This document shows, one piece after another, positions 1-10,899 of a DNA stretch of 64,000 bases. Location of the stretch: contig NC_092690.1 of the NCBI RefSeq assembly GCF_964275005.1, positions 8,956,336 to 9,020,335 on the forward strand, given 5' to 3'. Source of the DNA: Diadema setosum (lineage: Eukaryota; Echinodermata; Echinoidea; Diadematoida; Diadematidae). The translations under genes and the position numbers were made by a program. A model generated the notes under the pieces. The model saw only the letters and a program-made list of their open reading frames with translations, did no database searches and had not been told where the DNA came from. Numbering within the stretch: position 1 is the first letter of the stretch; each line of letters opens with the position of its first letter.

Positions 1-3000
1 ATTTTGGAGAAATCTGTGCAGTACTGAATAAACTAAGAGACGTTCCAAGGTGGGAATTTCTCCACACCGTATCAGTCGGTACACTTTCATTATTCATTTC
101 CACCTTGTCAACAACTACCTTCAACCAGAATATCAATATTGGTACTCGCTTCAATTACATAGCTTTCACGTAATATTTACTGTGAAAGCAATGTATTTCC
201 TTTGCAATTGATCACAATAGTGTACCGACATTTTAACAGCTACTAGAAATGAGATTAAGTACTGTAAAATCAGGAGAATTCCCCTTTTCCACCTCAAATA
301 CGTACTCTGGCTGTGATATCTTCAGCTCTGATAGGTATAGTCAACTGCATCTCATCAAGATTGTGTTTGAAAGCTTGTCTACCACCCATAAACAATTCAA
401 AAGGGATGTGCATTCGTAGGGTTCCATATTTTTTTTTTAAATGAAATACAAGTCTGTCTTATTTTATCAATGCAGAGCAAGATATTTATTAAAGGTATCA
501 TTGCGTGTGTGGGACAATAATTTGTTCAAAAAAGTTATGAATCCGTTCAACCGACTTTATCATGGTTTTTCACTTTTCTAGGCAGTGATAGGTTTGTTTT
601 GACCTGTGCTCTTTAAGTTTGCTATAGATAGTTTTTATGAGTATGTCTTCTACACCACATACATTTAGACACTCTGCGTAGCATGTAGCAAAGACAACAC
701 TTTTTTTTCATGCCTTAGAAGACAGTTGGATGGTCAGACTGTTAGTACCTGTATAAACAAAAATAAAAAAGTATATATAAAACAGCCCTTATATTAGACA
801 TGAGTAGTGAAAGTATTCATGTTTTTGTAATATGTCAGCCAAGCTGTATAAATGCTTTTCATTAAAAAGGGAGAATAAAAAAAGATTGTGAAAAAAAAAA
901 AGAACGTCACCGTTCTTCAGCTTGTACATTCTGCCAACGCGAGAACTGGGGGAAAGTGTCTATGGAGAGCCAAAGTGACGTTTTGTATAATTTACTGGTA
1001 CTGTACATGATTATTCTGATGGCCAACTATGGCAAGCTCTCCGACCCCATCTTTCTTGTGTCTGGATGGAAGTCACAATGTATGCGATATGTACATATTT
1101 GTTAAAAAGGAAATGTATATTTCCATTTGAGAGTCAACAACATGGATATATATTATATATATAATATTATCGCCTGTATTTTCTTGTGCATTTTTTTTTT
1201 CTTTTTGTCTTTATTTCCTTGTTATGTTGACCATTTTTTGAGATAAAATCTAAACAGAATTATGTATCTATATTGACATAAATACAGATGATGTATGGAA
1301 GTTGTAAGATTGTTTTAATAAGAAATGGTATGTATGCTCTTTTTTTCTTGTGCTCGTCCGATGCGTTTTTGAGATGTTTTTACGATATTTAAAAGATTCT
1401 GAGAAAAAAAAAATGGCCAGAACCTAGGTGAATAGACAAGAGTTTAACTGTGATCAAGTTCAGATGTCGTTTCTCTTTTGTTCCTTTTGAAAATATGCAA
1501 AGATGCACTGATTTTTTTTTTCTAAATCTTCAATGTCGAAGCTTTTCATTTTGCACTTTGGTTTTGAATGTGGAAACGGTGCCCCATTGTTTACCAGGTA
1601 GTGAAATCCTCTTTCGTGATTCTTGTCCGTATCATTTTTGTTTCTCAACAGATAGGCTGAGATTATTGTTGTCATTGAAGTATATGTTGTGAAAGACGTA
1701 CTTCTTCTGTTTGAGAAGTTGGAGAACAGACTAAAAAGGAGAGAAAACGGTTCCCTATCGTAGTAAACAGATATGTGTCCTTAGTGTGGTGTATCGAGTC
1801 ATATGGTAATCTTAACAAGAGTTTACATCTTAGCTTATATGAAAATCGTGATGGATAGTTGTGCTATAAATGTACATTTTTCTCCGTGAAACAACAAATC
1901 CATCAGAGAGTGCACGATGTAAGTGCACTGATGTCCATTCAATATATTATTCATCAGACACCCAGGATAACTGCAACATCAAATATATTTGAAATGAAGA
2001 TCAGAAATTTATTCTTATGAAAACAATTATTACGTGATACTTGACCCCAAGATTTAGGTTTTTTTCGCAAACACTTATCACTAGCATTTTCTGAGCTTTC
2101 TGACGATTCGTTTGTTCATTCCATCAATCAATATATTTTTTTTTTTCTTTTTCACAAGAAAAGCAAGATATAGGTCTTCCATTTCACCTACAACGAAGTG
2201 TGTGACACGATCTGTCTGTAACAAGCCACCTTCACTTCAAACACACTTACACAGTCCCACATGCTGATTTTCATGTTGTAGAAACAAAGACTGGAACTTC
2301 GTCTCAAGTGCTTTATCAGGTTAAAATACCCAGTAAAAATGTACGAATTATGCAACAAAGTACTCTTCAGAGATAATCCTTGCACCGATTGACAGGCTTG
2401 AGACTATTTCTAGTGACAGTTTATCATCTGGTACATACCGTTTAATGTCAGTTTTAGCAGTACTTTTCCTCAAACAAATTTGAACTGTAGATCAACGTTT
2501 TCATCCGAACTTTGTGTAATATGTAGGCTCGTATCACATGTGAACTCCACAGTACTGAATCTATTTGTCCCGTAAACTGTCTTGCACAAGCTTCTTTCCA
2601 CCGTTCCCTCACGTTTTCACTTCTTTCAAATCAAAAATGTAATGTTTGTGAGCATTATTGGAGTATTTGGTCAATGCTAATTACAGTCATAAGTCTCAAA
2701 CTGTATGCTTGTCATGTTTTACTTCTTCTTTTTTTTCGTAATTATTTCTCAGTGCACCATTGTTCATTTTGGAGTATCGCAATCACCGTTGGTTTTCATT
2801 CTCAGTTGATTCTGTTCTCTTCATTTTTGTGATGTCATATTCCACTCACCATGTCCTGTTTTTGTGCCATTAAAATGAACGCATGGAATGCCTTGGCAAA
2901 AATACGAAAAAAAAAAATGATTGTGTGTTACTCGACAGTTTATTTGAATGTCTGATGGTACAATTGTGTGGTTTGATTTGATGCTTGATGTACAAATGTA

Positions 3001-3500
3001 TACGAGAAGGGTCCCTGCTACAGCTGTATATTAAACAGCCTAAATATATCCTTGTCATTTGATTGGTTCAATATTGATTATTTGTCCCATTTTACTATTA
3101 CGTCGTCATACAGCATACAGCGCTCAGCAATCAATCTCAGATCTTGCACATTCTGTCTTTTCTAAATTCATAAAACATCAAGTGACAAGGATCTATCTTT
3201 AGGTGTTATATAAATAAATAATAATTTTTTTTTGTCCATTCATGCTATGGACAGAATATTTAATACAGTGAAACATGAAATATTGATCCATTCAACTCAT
3301 TTCATCTTTCACCTCATGAAAAATTCTGTCCATTGCACTCATAAACATTCATTATTTGTATTCTGACACAGGCCCCCTCTCCCCGATGAAAAAAAAAAAC
3401 CCAAATATGTATATAGACGGTATAGACTAAAAATTAACAGTAATTAGGATTTAAAAAATCATAGGATTTGTCTTCTTTGTGATACAATGGCCCTAATTCG
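1..3500. other. AT-rich stretch with no recognisable gene
   Basis: No open frame here resembles a known protein, and the longest are about 80 codons and sit in low-complexity AT-rich DNA. Many A and T homopolymer runs are present. The segment around 900-1110 is more mixed in composition and free of obvious repeats, so it could be part of a long 3' UTR or a conserved non-coding block of a gene lying to the left. That is speculation; nothing here fixes a strand. Confidence 0.4.
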
Positions 3501-3520
3501 CGAAGGTGGTACAATTGAAA

Positions 3521-3638
3521 CCATGGTTTAAACCATGGACAATTTGTATGGAGCACCAAGTGTCGCATGGCCTATTTTGTTATGAAATCAGTCATTTCGT
3601 CGACGAAATGACCATTTCGTTAAGGAAATGATCATTTC
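3521..3638. repeat. Cluster of perfect short palindromes
   Basis: Three perfect palindromes lie within 118 bp: CCATGGTTTAAACCATGG at 3521-3538, CATTTCGTCGACGAAATG at 3593-3610 and GAAATGATCATTTC at 3625-3638. The motif CATTTCG or its complement recurs five times between 3593 and 3640. The arrangement suggests the remains of a foldback or MITE-type element, but no flanking target duplication was found. Confidence 0.6.
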
Positions 3639-3691
3639 GGGCCATTGACTCGTGTCTGAGATTGTAAAGTTAGTTCACATGTGAGCAGAAT

Positions 3692-3812
3692 GTGAGTGTG
3701 TGTGTGTGTGTTCTTGCAAACAGCTTCAATCACAGATTCAGTTTCACTCCAGGCAACCGTAGATACATTTCACATCGGGCATATGCCTCTGTGTGTGTGT
3801 GTGTGTGTGCTG
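3692..3812. repeat. Two (GT)n microsatellites
   Basis: Runs of GT at about 3692-3712 and 3790-3810 are separated by about 80 bp of unique sequence. They create Cys/Val-rich open frames on the plus strand that are not genes. Confidence 0.8.
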
Positions 3813-3899
3813 TGTGTCATTTCAATGTGTCTCATGTACACGAGAGTGCTAAAAAACATTGTAATGAACTTATATCTTGCATTCTAAAGGCAACTATAC

Positions 3900-5182
3900 A
3901 CCTGAGAGATATAAATATCTCTTCACAATTGGTTGATCATGAACAAACTGCACTGGGCATCAAGAAGAAACCAATGACCCACACACACAGGTACTGGCAC
4001 AGTACTATCCTTGAAACAAATTCAACAGAAAATGAAGATATTTATTCAGCGTATATGCACATCGATATATTTCAGTCATTTTGAGAATCACATGACATTA
4101 AACACCACACAGTCGGTAAAATTTGTTTGTGTCATGCAGAGATTCATGCAGATCAGCCTTACTCCAAAGATACATGTATGTGTATTCAGTTTGATATGCA
4201 GAAATCATACAATACATCAGTGAAACTGTTATACTACTGTTAAAAGTTAGGAATTGTCAAAATTTTGCTCATATCCATGTGCCGTCATCTCTGGATAAAA
4301 TGGCTATAACTTTCTTGATTTCAAAGTCATGGACATCATATAAAGAGAAGTCCACAAAAGCTCATGAAAAATACACATTCCCTCTACTTGTTACTGACAT
4401 AAATGTATGTCTAGAGGAATATTATTTCTTCCTTCCAAAGAGGTAAACTTTAAGTCAAATATCTTTTCATCAAGCTAGAAAACAGAGATATGCGGAATTC
4501 TTTCTATACATTCTTGAAATTGTTCCACTGTTAGGACATCACAATTTGTTGTAGTCGCCCTATGGAGCGATGGCGGCACAAAATACTGTAACACTTGAAA
4601 ACTCTTTGATAGATTGTCCCATTAGACCGATGGTGTTCCACAAATGAAGAGTTCCTTTTTTAAAAGTGCTACATGTATATCCATTTTTCATCAAATTGGA
4701 CTTATTGACAGAACTGTCTTCATTTTGAGTTAGTCCCATAAAACAGTCCTTTCAAAGGAGCAAAATTCTTGTGCCTGTTAGGAAGGACAGAATTACACAA
4801 TTTCACTGCAGTTCTCCAGAAACTACATTACGAAAAGTAACACACTGGCAGAACAAGCATAGCATCCAATAACACAAGAGGGTGACTCAAGAAAACAAAA
4901 AAGACAAAAATTGCATGATTTCTCTTCTTCTTTACTACCACACAGAGATACACTTGTATAAATCACATAAACCTAACTGAAACTTCAAAAAAAGTAACTT
5001 CTGCAACAAATACATGAATATATAAATCAACTTCACCAGGACTTTCTAATTATTGTTCAGAGTTATACCTGATGTGTTACACTAGAAATGTCTGCATGTA
5101 CAATACTCGTACAATGGATATAGGCTCCTATGAATACAAAACTTTACTGTAATCAGGTATCCGTGACATTGCAATACAAATG
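3900..5182. other. AT-rich stretch with no feature seen
   Basis: I see no coding exon, RNA gene or clear repeat boundary in this stretch. Short A/T-rich open frames on both strands lack any family resemblance. Confidence 0.4.
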
Positions 5183-5394
5183 CACTGTAAAAGTGGATAT
5201 TTTCACATGAGTAATTTTTCACACTTGGCCGGGTAAGATAAATTTCACGTGTTTTGAATTCCACAGAATGAAGACATGAATTACAAGAACATATGGCAAG
5301 TAATAATATTCGCGTGCCTTTATTTTTGCGCTAGTTTCTGGATGTGAAAATGTGCAAAAGTTTCCACGCTGTGAAAATTTCCACTTTTTCAGTA
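5183..5394. mobile_element. MITE with ~24 bp terminal inverted repeats
   Basis: The left end (CACTGTAAAAGTGGATATTT) matches the complement of the right end (TACTGAAAAAGTGGAAATTT) at nearly all positions. The 212 bp element has no coding capacity. Its TACTG termini and TTTTCAC core resemble the other short elements at 7037-7250, 37805-38003 and 60527-60773, suggesting one superfamily that inserts at TA. Confidence 0.7.
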
Positions 5395-5780
5395 TGGCAT
5401 TTCCTGACATTTGACAGCATAAAACAATTGAACATGTGACATGTTAACATACATACATCGTAGTAAACTTGCAAAATAAGACAAAATACACCCAAAAAAT
5501 AAATGTATGCTATTGTAGAGGAAGACAACATACAGCAGACTTATGATCTATTAAATGATCCCGATACATGTAATATCTAATAACCTGTATTTCTTGCTGT
5601 ATTTCAGTTCTGCTGAGGGTGAATTCAGCGGGTCAGCATTTTTCAAGGAAAAGGGGTTATTCATTTTCTGTAATAACTGAGATTTATCCATATGGAAAAT
5701 CATATTCAACATTTGTGCAACCTCTCGGGCAAGTGTCGAAAAAAGATGTTTTTTACACTTTAGAAGAAAAAAAGAATACT

Positions 5781-6300
5781 TTATTTCAAATTCCACATGA
5801 TGCAATGAGTCAAGTTTGCAAAGAGGCAGGTCTGTTGACTCAAGAAGGGATCACAAGCCTAAATCTTCAGAAGTACATGGCTACCTTGGTTCAGGTGCTG
5901 AACCCGAATGACAACGAAATGGACTGGATCCATCACCATCTTGGACACACCAAGACAGTACACATGGAGAATTATTATAGCCAGATATCGCTTTACTTGG
6001 AATAAGTACAGGTTGGAAAAGTCCTCCTCATGCAAGACATAAAGAGGAAATCCACCCCAAAAATAAATGAAGGTTGTCCAGTGTCAAGATGTTCATGGAC
6101 ATGAGAAGAAGTGCTTAGATTAGAAAGGCACCTCTCAGCTAACTTTGAAACGAAAGTGACCTGTGACAGAAAGGATTGCCAGAGGGCGATTAAGGCAAGT
6201 AAGCTGAAAATTAAGGCGAGTAAGCAGAATGGTGGACATTTGCACCTCATGGTCAAGCAGAATGGTGGACATTTGCACCTCATGGTCAAAAAGATGATTG
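5781..6300 (+). pseudogene. Tyrosine-recombinase-like C-terminal region with SANT-like tail (Crypton-type?)
   Basis: The frame ending at 6005 reads through KYMATLVQVLN and HLGHTKTVHMENYY. These correspond to the last part of a tyrosine-recombinase-like family that is repeated in many invertebrate and fish genomes: an LRKHxAT-like helix, an LGH motif, and a terminal Tyr region. After a stop, the same frame resumes as EEVLRLERHLS and DCQRAIKA, matching the SANT/Myb-like tail usual in that family. The N-terminal catalytic half is absent and the frame is broken, so this is a fragment. Assignment to Crypton-type elements is inference; it could instead be a decayed host gene of the same family. Confidence 0.55.
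6222..6287 (+). repeat. 33 bp tandem duplication
   Basis: The unit starting AAGCAGAATGGTGGACATTT is present twice in a row with no visible differences. The unit is 11 codons long, so the duplication kept the frame of the recombinase-like relic that it lies in. Near-identity means it is recent. Confidence 0.85.
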
Positions 6301-6414
6301 CTTTCTGTCAAAATTGAATAAGTAGGCCCTCGGCAATGATAATGTAGTGAGGTCAGAGGAACAAAATATAAGTACCCGTATTGTTAGTGAAACCCTCATC
6401 CTGGTTTTGTTTTG

Positions 6415-6507
6415 TTAACCCATTGAGGACGAGTCCTGTGTATACTTGGGCAGGTGTCTATGGGAAATGCATGTTGTAGCAATATCAACCCGTCCTCAAC
6501 AGGTTAA
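6415..6507. mobile_element. 93 bp TTAA-ended MITE, copy 1
   Basis: The element starts and ends with TTAA and has ~19 bp imperfect inverted ends (TTAACCCATTGAGGACGAG against TTAACCTGTTGAGGACGGG on the other strand). Two more copies lie at 9211-9303 and 59874-59964. Shared interior: GGCAGGTGTCTATGGGAAAT. TTAA ends recall piggyBac-type target sites; no transposase of that type is seen in the window. Confidence 0.75.
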
Positions 6508-6654
6508 GCTGTTTTTTTTTTGTTTTTTTTTTTTTTGGGGGGGGGTTGGTTGTTTTTTCCACAGAACCAGCTGTGTTGCAATTCTGTACGGTGGTGAAAT
6601 GAAGGTTAATGCATGTGAAGCCTACACTTCTTTATAACGGGAATCCATTCTTAA

Positions 6655-6745
6655 ATTATAATAATAATAATAGTGAGACTCTTATAAAGCGCACATTTCT
6701 ACCTAAAAAAGATACTCAAGGCGCTATAGAACAGAGTACATATTG
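6655..6745 (-). repeat. SINE-like tail (ATT repeat plus GCGCTTTATAAG box)
   Basis: An AAT run is followed by CTTATAAAGCGC and then CTCAAGGCGCTATAG. Read on the minus strand this gives a GCGCTTTATAAG box followed by an ATT tail, the usual 3' end of a SINE type common in marine invertebrates. The same layout is seen on the plus strand near 34886-34935. Only the tail is preserved. Confidence 0.5.
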
Positions 6746-7036
6746 TGTCACATTACAACAGTATTACAAATTATATCAATGCTTTCAAACTCAGGGCAGT
6801 GTTTCTACAATAGTTCTCAAAATGTCCCTGCAGATTCATGTAAAAAGTCAATCCCTTCTTGTTCGTTGGACAATATGACAGTTGCATCGTCTATCAACTA
6901 CGGTATACCAAGGAGGAACACACTCCCCTTTTACCTCTGTTTCCAGACCATAGATCTGTTGGAGTGGTGTCTTTGGAGGGTAATTCATCTTCAGTTATTC
7001 CAATCATATCAAAATTGTGATCCAAAGGTGACAAAA

Positions 7037-7250
7037 ATACTGTAAAACAAGGAATGTTCCCGTGCATTTTAATTTCGCGAATTTCGCGAGAGCCAAGCTT
7101 CGCAAAATTAAAATGCATGTGAAAGTTCTTGTCTACACTATATGCGTTTGAATGTTAGAGGCAACTCTTGAAAATTTCATGTCACGAAAAAAGCTGTCAG
7201 CTCCAATTCATGAAAATATCATGCCGCGAAAATATTATGTTTTACAGTAT
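7037..7250. mobile_element. MITE with ATACTGTAAAAC inverted ends
   Basis: The 12 bp ends (ATACTGTAAAAC and GTTTTACAGTAT) are perfect inverted complements. The interior is made of AATTTCGCGAATTTCGCG-type motifs in both orientations. The element is 214 bp, non-coding and bounded by TA. It belongs with the other TACTGT elements in this window. Confidence 0.8.
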
Positions 7251-7300
7251 TTGTTAGCTATCAAAATTTTAACAAACTTCTTACATTTAACTAAATGACT

Positions 7301-8611
7301 AACTAGAAATGTCGCTTTGGCGACTGGTATGCCTCCGCCATAATGCATGATTTTCCCAATAGGTCTAGATAGTACATGTGGACAATGTGTGATTACATTT
7401 TCACAAAATTGGCAAAATATTGAAATGACAAGTTTGTCACAAATGTGTTGAATGTTCACCTTCCTTGACCTAGGTTTAATTGGATGAATAGGAGAGCATG
7501 TATCTAGGGATTTAAGGACTTTAACTTGACTTTGACCCATTCATACATTTAGGCATTGAGTAATTTTCAAGGTACAGGTGTGGAGAAAAAGTGCGATTTC
7601 TGAAATGAATAGTAAATTGTTACCATTTTCATCTGGCCCTTGACCCTAAAATTCATAAGATAATCACTTTCAGGTAGAACATGCATAATATGTACTAAGT
7701 TTCAAGATAACTTGAGCCACTTCGAGATATGGAGGAAAAAGTTAATTCAGCACTTTCACTTGATCTTTGACCTTTTGACCTTTAAGGCAAAAAAAGAAGA
7801 AAAAAAATTTTTCCAGAGAATTTCTATTAGGTTACACATGCATACACCAAGTGTAAAAAAATAATAACCCTGCTGGCATTGCATAAATATGAGGGAAATA
7901 GTAAAATTTTGAAGTGTTGCACTTGACCTTTGACCCCTGACCTTTGACCCCATGAACCCTACATTCTCTAGATAATCACTTCCAGTCAGTACATGTATAT
8001 ACTGTTCCATGAAGATACCTTGAACAATTTTCCAAGGCACAGAGAAAAAAAAAAGAAGTTTTGATATTTTTACTTGATCTTTTGACCTTTGACCTTTGAC
8101 CTCATGACCCAAACTTTCACCAGAGAATCTTAATTGGGTAATACATGTACATGTATACACTAAGTTTCAAGAAAATATCTTCCGGCATTCAATAGATATG
8201 GCGAAAATAGTGAAATTTCATGTATTTGACCCTGACCTTTTGACCTTTGACCTTTGACCTCATGACGCAAACTTTCACCAGAGAATCTTAATTGGGTAAA
8301 ACATGTATACACTAAGTTTCAAGAAAATATCTTCAGGCATTCAATAGATATGGTGGAAATAGTGACATTTTATGTATTTGACCTTGACCTTTTGACCTTT
8401 GACCTTGAGCATGTGCACCCAAAAGTTGATAGGCACAACTTCACACCCTAATACACATACATGCCAAGTTTCATTAGGATACCTCAACAGGTTTTGATAG
8501 TTACCTTGTCCACAAAATTCATTACGGACGGACGGAAGGACGGACGGACGGACGGACGGACAACCCGAAAACATAATGCCTCCGGCACCACTTCGTGGCG
8601 GAGGCATAAAA
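7301..8611. mobile_element. Clamp-ended element built of tandem AGGTCA-repeat units
   Basis: The ends carry ATGCCTCCGCCA (7329-7340) and the complementary TGGCGGAGGCAT (8595-8606). Between them are at least five diverged tandem units of about 120-160 bp (clearest at ~8080-8400). Each closes on runs of TGACCTTTGACC, on the other strand direct repeats of AGGTCA spaced by 1 bp. A GGAC microsatellite (8525-8561) precedes the right end. Minus-strand open frames across the region, including one of 134 codons, are by-products of the repeat. A second element of like design is at 32107-32537. Confidence 0.7.
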
Positions 8612-8984
8612 ATCAATCTTGACCCTATTTACATTCAGTATTGAAATCTTCCGGATTTAATATAATCACTGTCACCAAGAGACATTCATTAATTCATTCA
8701 TTTATTTATTCCATTTCAAACAGAAACATTAATAATTTACAGAAATTGAATACTATGTATATGTACATTATCTTCGGTTTCAAATTTATCATGCCGAAGA
8801 ATTTTGCCAATGCCATTAAAAAGAATGGGTTCATTCTCAAGTTTGAAAATCTCTCATGTGTAAGGTAAGAGGGATTTTTAAAAACAAATTCCAGTTTGAA
8901 ATGCATACATAACTTAGACTAAGGTGTACATGTTTCAAGAGTCTGTGAATAAATTTACATAAAAGTGAACACACGAGGGCTAGT

Positions 8985-9350
8985 ATTCCATAAACTAGAT
9001 AAGCAGGCTTATTTTCTAAGACAAAATTCTTAGCAAGAATGTGTATTCCATAAGATTTGGCTAAGACTTTGTTTTAGCATTTCGCTAAGAATTTTTCTTA
9101 GCATTTTGCCTTAGCTAAGACAGATTTAGGCTTGCTGGCTGAGTGAGTTTACTTAGAAATGTGACATCGGGATTCCATAACGATGTTTGCCTCAGAAATT
9201 TGTCCTAACTTTAAACTGTTGAGGACGAGTCCCGAGTATACTCGGGCAGGTGTCTATGGGAAATGTGTGTTTTAGCGGAATCAGTCCGTCTTCAATGGGT
9301 TAAGACAGATCTGAGGGGTCTTAATTTTGGCTGTCTTGGGAAATACTCGG
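8985..9350. repeat. Repeat rich in CTTAGC/GCTAAG motifs, interrupted by a MITE
   Basis: Between about 8985 and 9350 the sequence is built of TATTCCATAA and TTAGCTAAGAC-type motifs in both orientations. The TTAA-ended MITE at 9211-9303 sits inside it, exactly at a TTAA; with it removed the flanks join smoothly. The nature of the older repeat is unknown. Confidence 0.5.
9211..9303. mobile_element. 93 bp TTAA-ended MITE, copy 2
   Basis: Same family and length as 6415-6507, with the GAGGACGAGTCCCGAGTATA left interior and GGCAGGTGTCTATGGGAAAT core. TTAA is present at both termini. Confidence 0.8.
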
Positions 9351-9466
9351 TCATTACTGCGCTAACATATTGTAGTGGGGAGTGACTTCAGACTCACTTG
9401 GACTGACTCGGAGCGACTCGACGACCGACGGACTGCCTTCGGTATCCGAAGGCATGCACATGCTGC

Positions 9467-9745
9467 ATGACCGAAGAGAGAGAACTACGAGCCCAAAGAA
9501 ACATCAGCCTTGAGTTCTTTGGGCCTTGGGCAATCAGGATATCTACCCGAACCAGGAGAAAACATCACTCCAAATCAGGTAGGTATTATGCACGTAATCT
9601 TTCTCCACCTTATAAGCGAGTGGCCGCCGCTTATAATATTGAAGATATGGCAGCATTAATCCACTGGTTACACCATAACGAGCATAAGTGTGACATGCAC
9701 ACATGTCAGCTCAATTATTGTGTGGAAAATACTCCATGCGTATAG
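9467..9745 (+). CDS. Unrecognised open frame, 92 codons
   Basis: An ATG frame of 92 codons without similarity that I recognise. It is Arg-rich in its first half and Cys/His-rich at the end (HNEHKCDMHTC). A perfect 9 bp stem with a 3 bp loop (TGCCTTCGG TAT CCGAAGGCA) lies just upstream, at about 9435-9455. It may be a chance frame or an exon relic. Confidence 0.2.
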   Translation: MTEERELRAQRNISLEFFGPWAIRISTRTRRKHHSKSGRYYARNLSPPYKRVAAAYNIEDMAALIHWLHHNEHKCDMHTCQLNYCVENTPCV

Positions 9746-9904
9746 TAGTGTCCATTTCACATTTAAATGTATAGCACTGTATATTACATCCCCATCTCCA
9801 GACCACAACAGGTGGCAGTCCACAGGAGCTACAATGAAACATAAATCCCCTGTCCAGGGGCAAACATCTCAAAGGTCAGGTGGTCTTAACCCTTACACTA
9901 CAGG

Positions 9905-10150
9905 GTAGGAGGCTAGCAAGAAATAAAGATATACATAGCTGGTCCAGACAGAGGGATGATTGGCTAAAAGAAATTTTCTTTTGTGTTTCTTTGAATATAT
10001 TTCAGACAATGAATAACATAAATTATGTAAGACTGACCTTCTTTATGATTGGTCAAAAGTGTAGATGCTATACAACTCTTTATTTCTCATTCCAGACAAG
10101 TAAGATAAGTTATGTAAGAAGGGGTAGTGGTGTGATTGGTCAGGAGTTAT
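9905..10150. repeat. Diverged ~110 bp tandem units with ATTGG boxes
   Basis: Three related blocks each run from CCAGACA or CAGACAA to GATTGG(T/C), the latter being a CCAAT box on the other strand. Divergence is high and no coding content is seen. Confidence 0.4.
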
Positions 10151-10215
10151 TTTTCATGTTATGTCTTTGTGTGAATTTGAGACAATACAAAAGTTAGGAG
10201 CGGCAATGTGCTGAT

Positions 10216-10894
10216 TGTATCATTGTTGTTGTATGCTGGATCTCTCAGCTACCCTACAACGACTCGGGTTCACTATCAATGGTGGGGAATCATACTGATT
10301 GAAGACATTTTACATCGGGTCTAAGAGTACAACTGTTAGACTTTATTCACTGTAATGTTTCTCTCAAGAGGTGGCGCTATACACCTCTTACATCTTCCCT
10401 TTTTTAAAGAACAAAATGCAAAGATACTTTGAAAACAATTTCTATACATATGGCAGGAGGGTGAATGTCCAATCTGACCATAAACCGCTTGAAATCATCA
10501 GCACCAAGCCATTACATAGAGCTCCTAAACGTCTACAGAGGATGCTAGTGCGGATGCAAACGTATGACGCGAAGATTATCTACAGACCAGGACCAGAGAT
10601 GTATCTGGCTGATACACTCAGCAGAGCGTACCTGACAGACTGCAATGATCAACCTGCCACAGGGATGGAAACAGTGAATATGGCTAGACATGTCCCAATA
10701 TCCCACTCCTGGCACCATGTATTATTGTTGTTGTATGCTGGATCTCTCAGCTACCCTACAACGACTCGGGTTCACTATCAATGGTGGGGAATCATACTGA
10801 TTGAAGACATTTTACATCGGGTCTAAGAGTACAACTGTTAGACTTTATTCACTGTAATGTTTCTCTCAAGAGGTGGCGCTATACACCTCTTACA
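10216..10894 (+). mobile_element. Short LTR retroelement (Ty3/Gypsy), internally deleted, very young
   Basis: Two 177 bp direct repeats, at 10216-10392 and 10718-10894, start with TG, end with CA and differ at one position by eye. They bracket only 325 bp of interior, which encodes an RNase H-to-linker fragment of Ty3/Gypsy type (VNVQSDHKPLE, ADTLSRAYL). The flanking pentamers CTGAT and CTGAC look like a target duplication with one change. Near-identity of the LTRs implies recent insertion. The element is a deletion derivative and cannot be autonomous. Confidence 0.8.
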
Positions 10895-10899
10895 CTGAC

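Noticed and set aside
3692-4084. 130-codon plus-strand frame with Cys/Val repeats
   Set aside because: Two GT microsatellites create most of it; no family resemblance in the rest.
7600-8400. Possible CRISPR-like array of regular repeats
   Set aside because: The units are diverged, long and eukaryotic, without short identical repeats separated by unique spacers.
7756-8616. Minus-strand open frames of 91-134 codons
   Set aside because: They come from the tandem AGGTCA-repeat element; the PSVRPSVLPSVRN stretch is the GGAC microsatellite read in frame.
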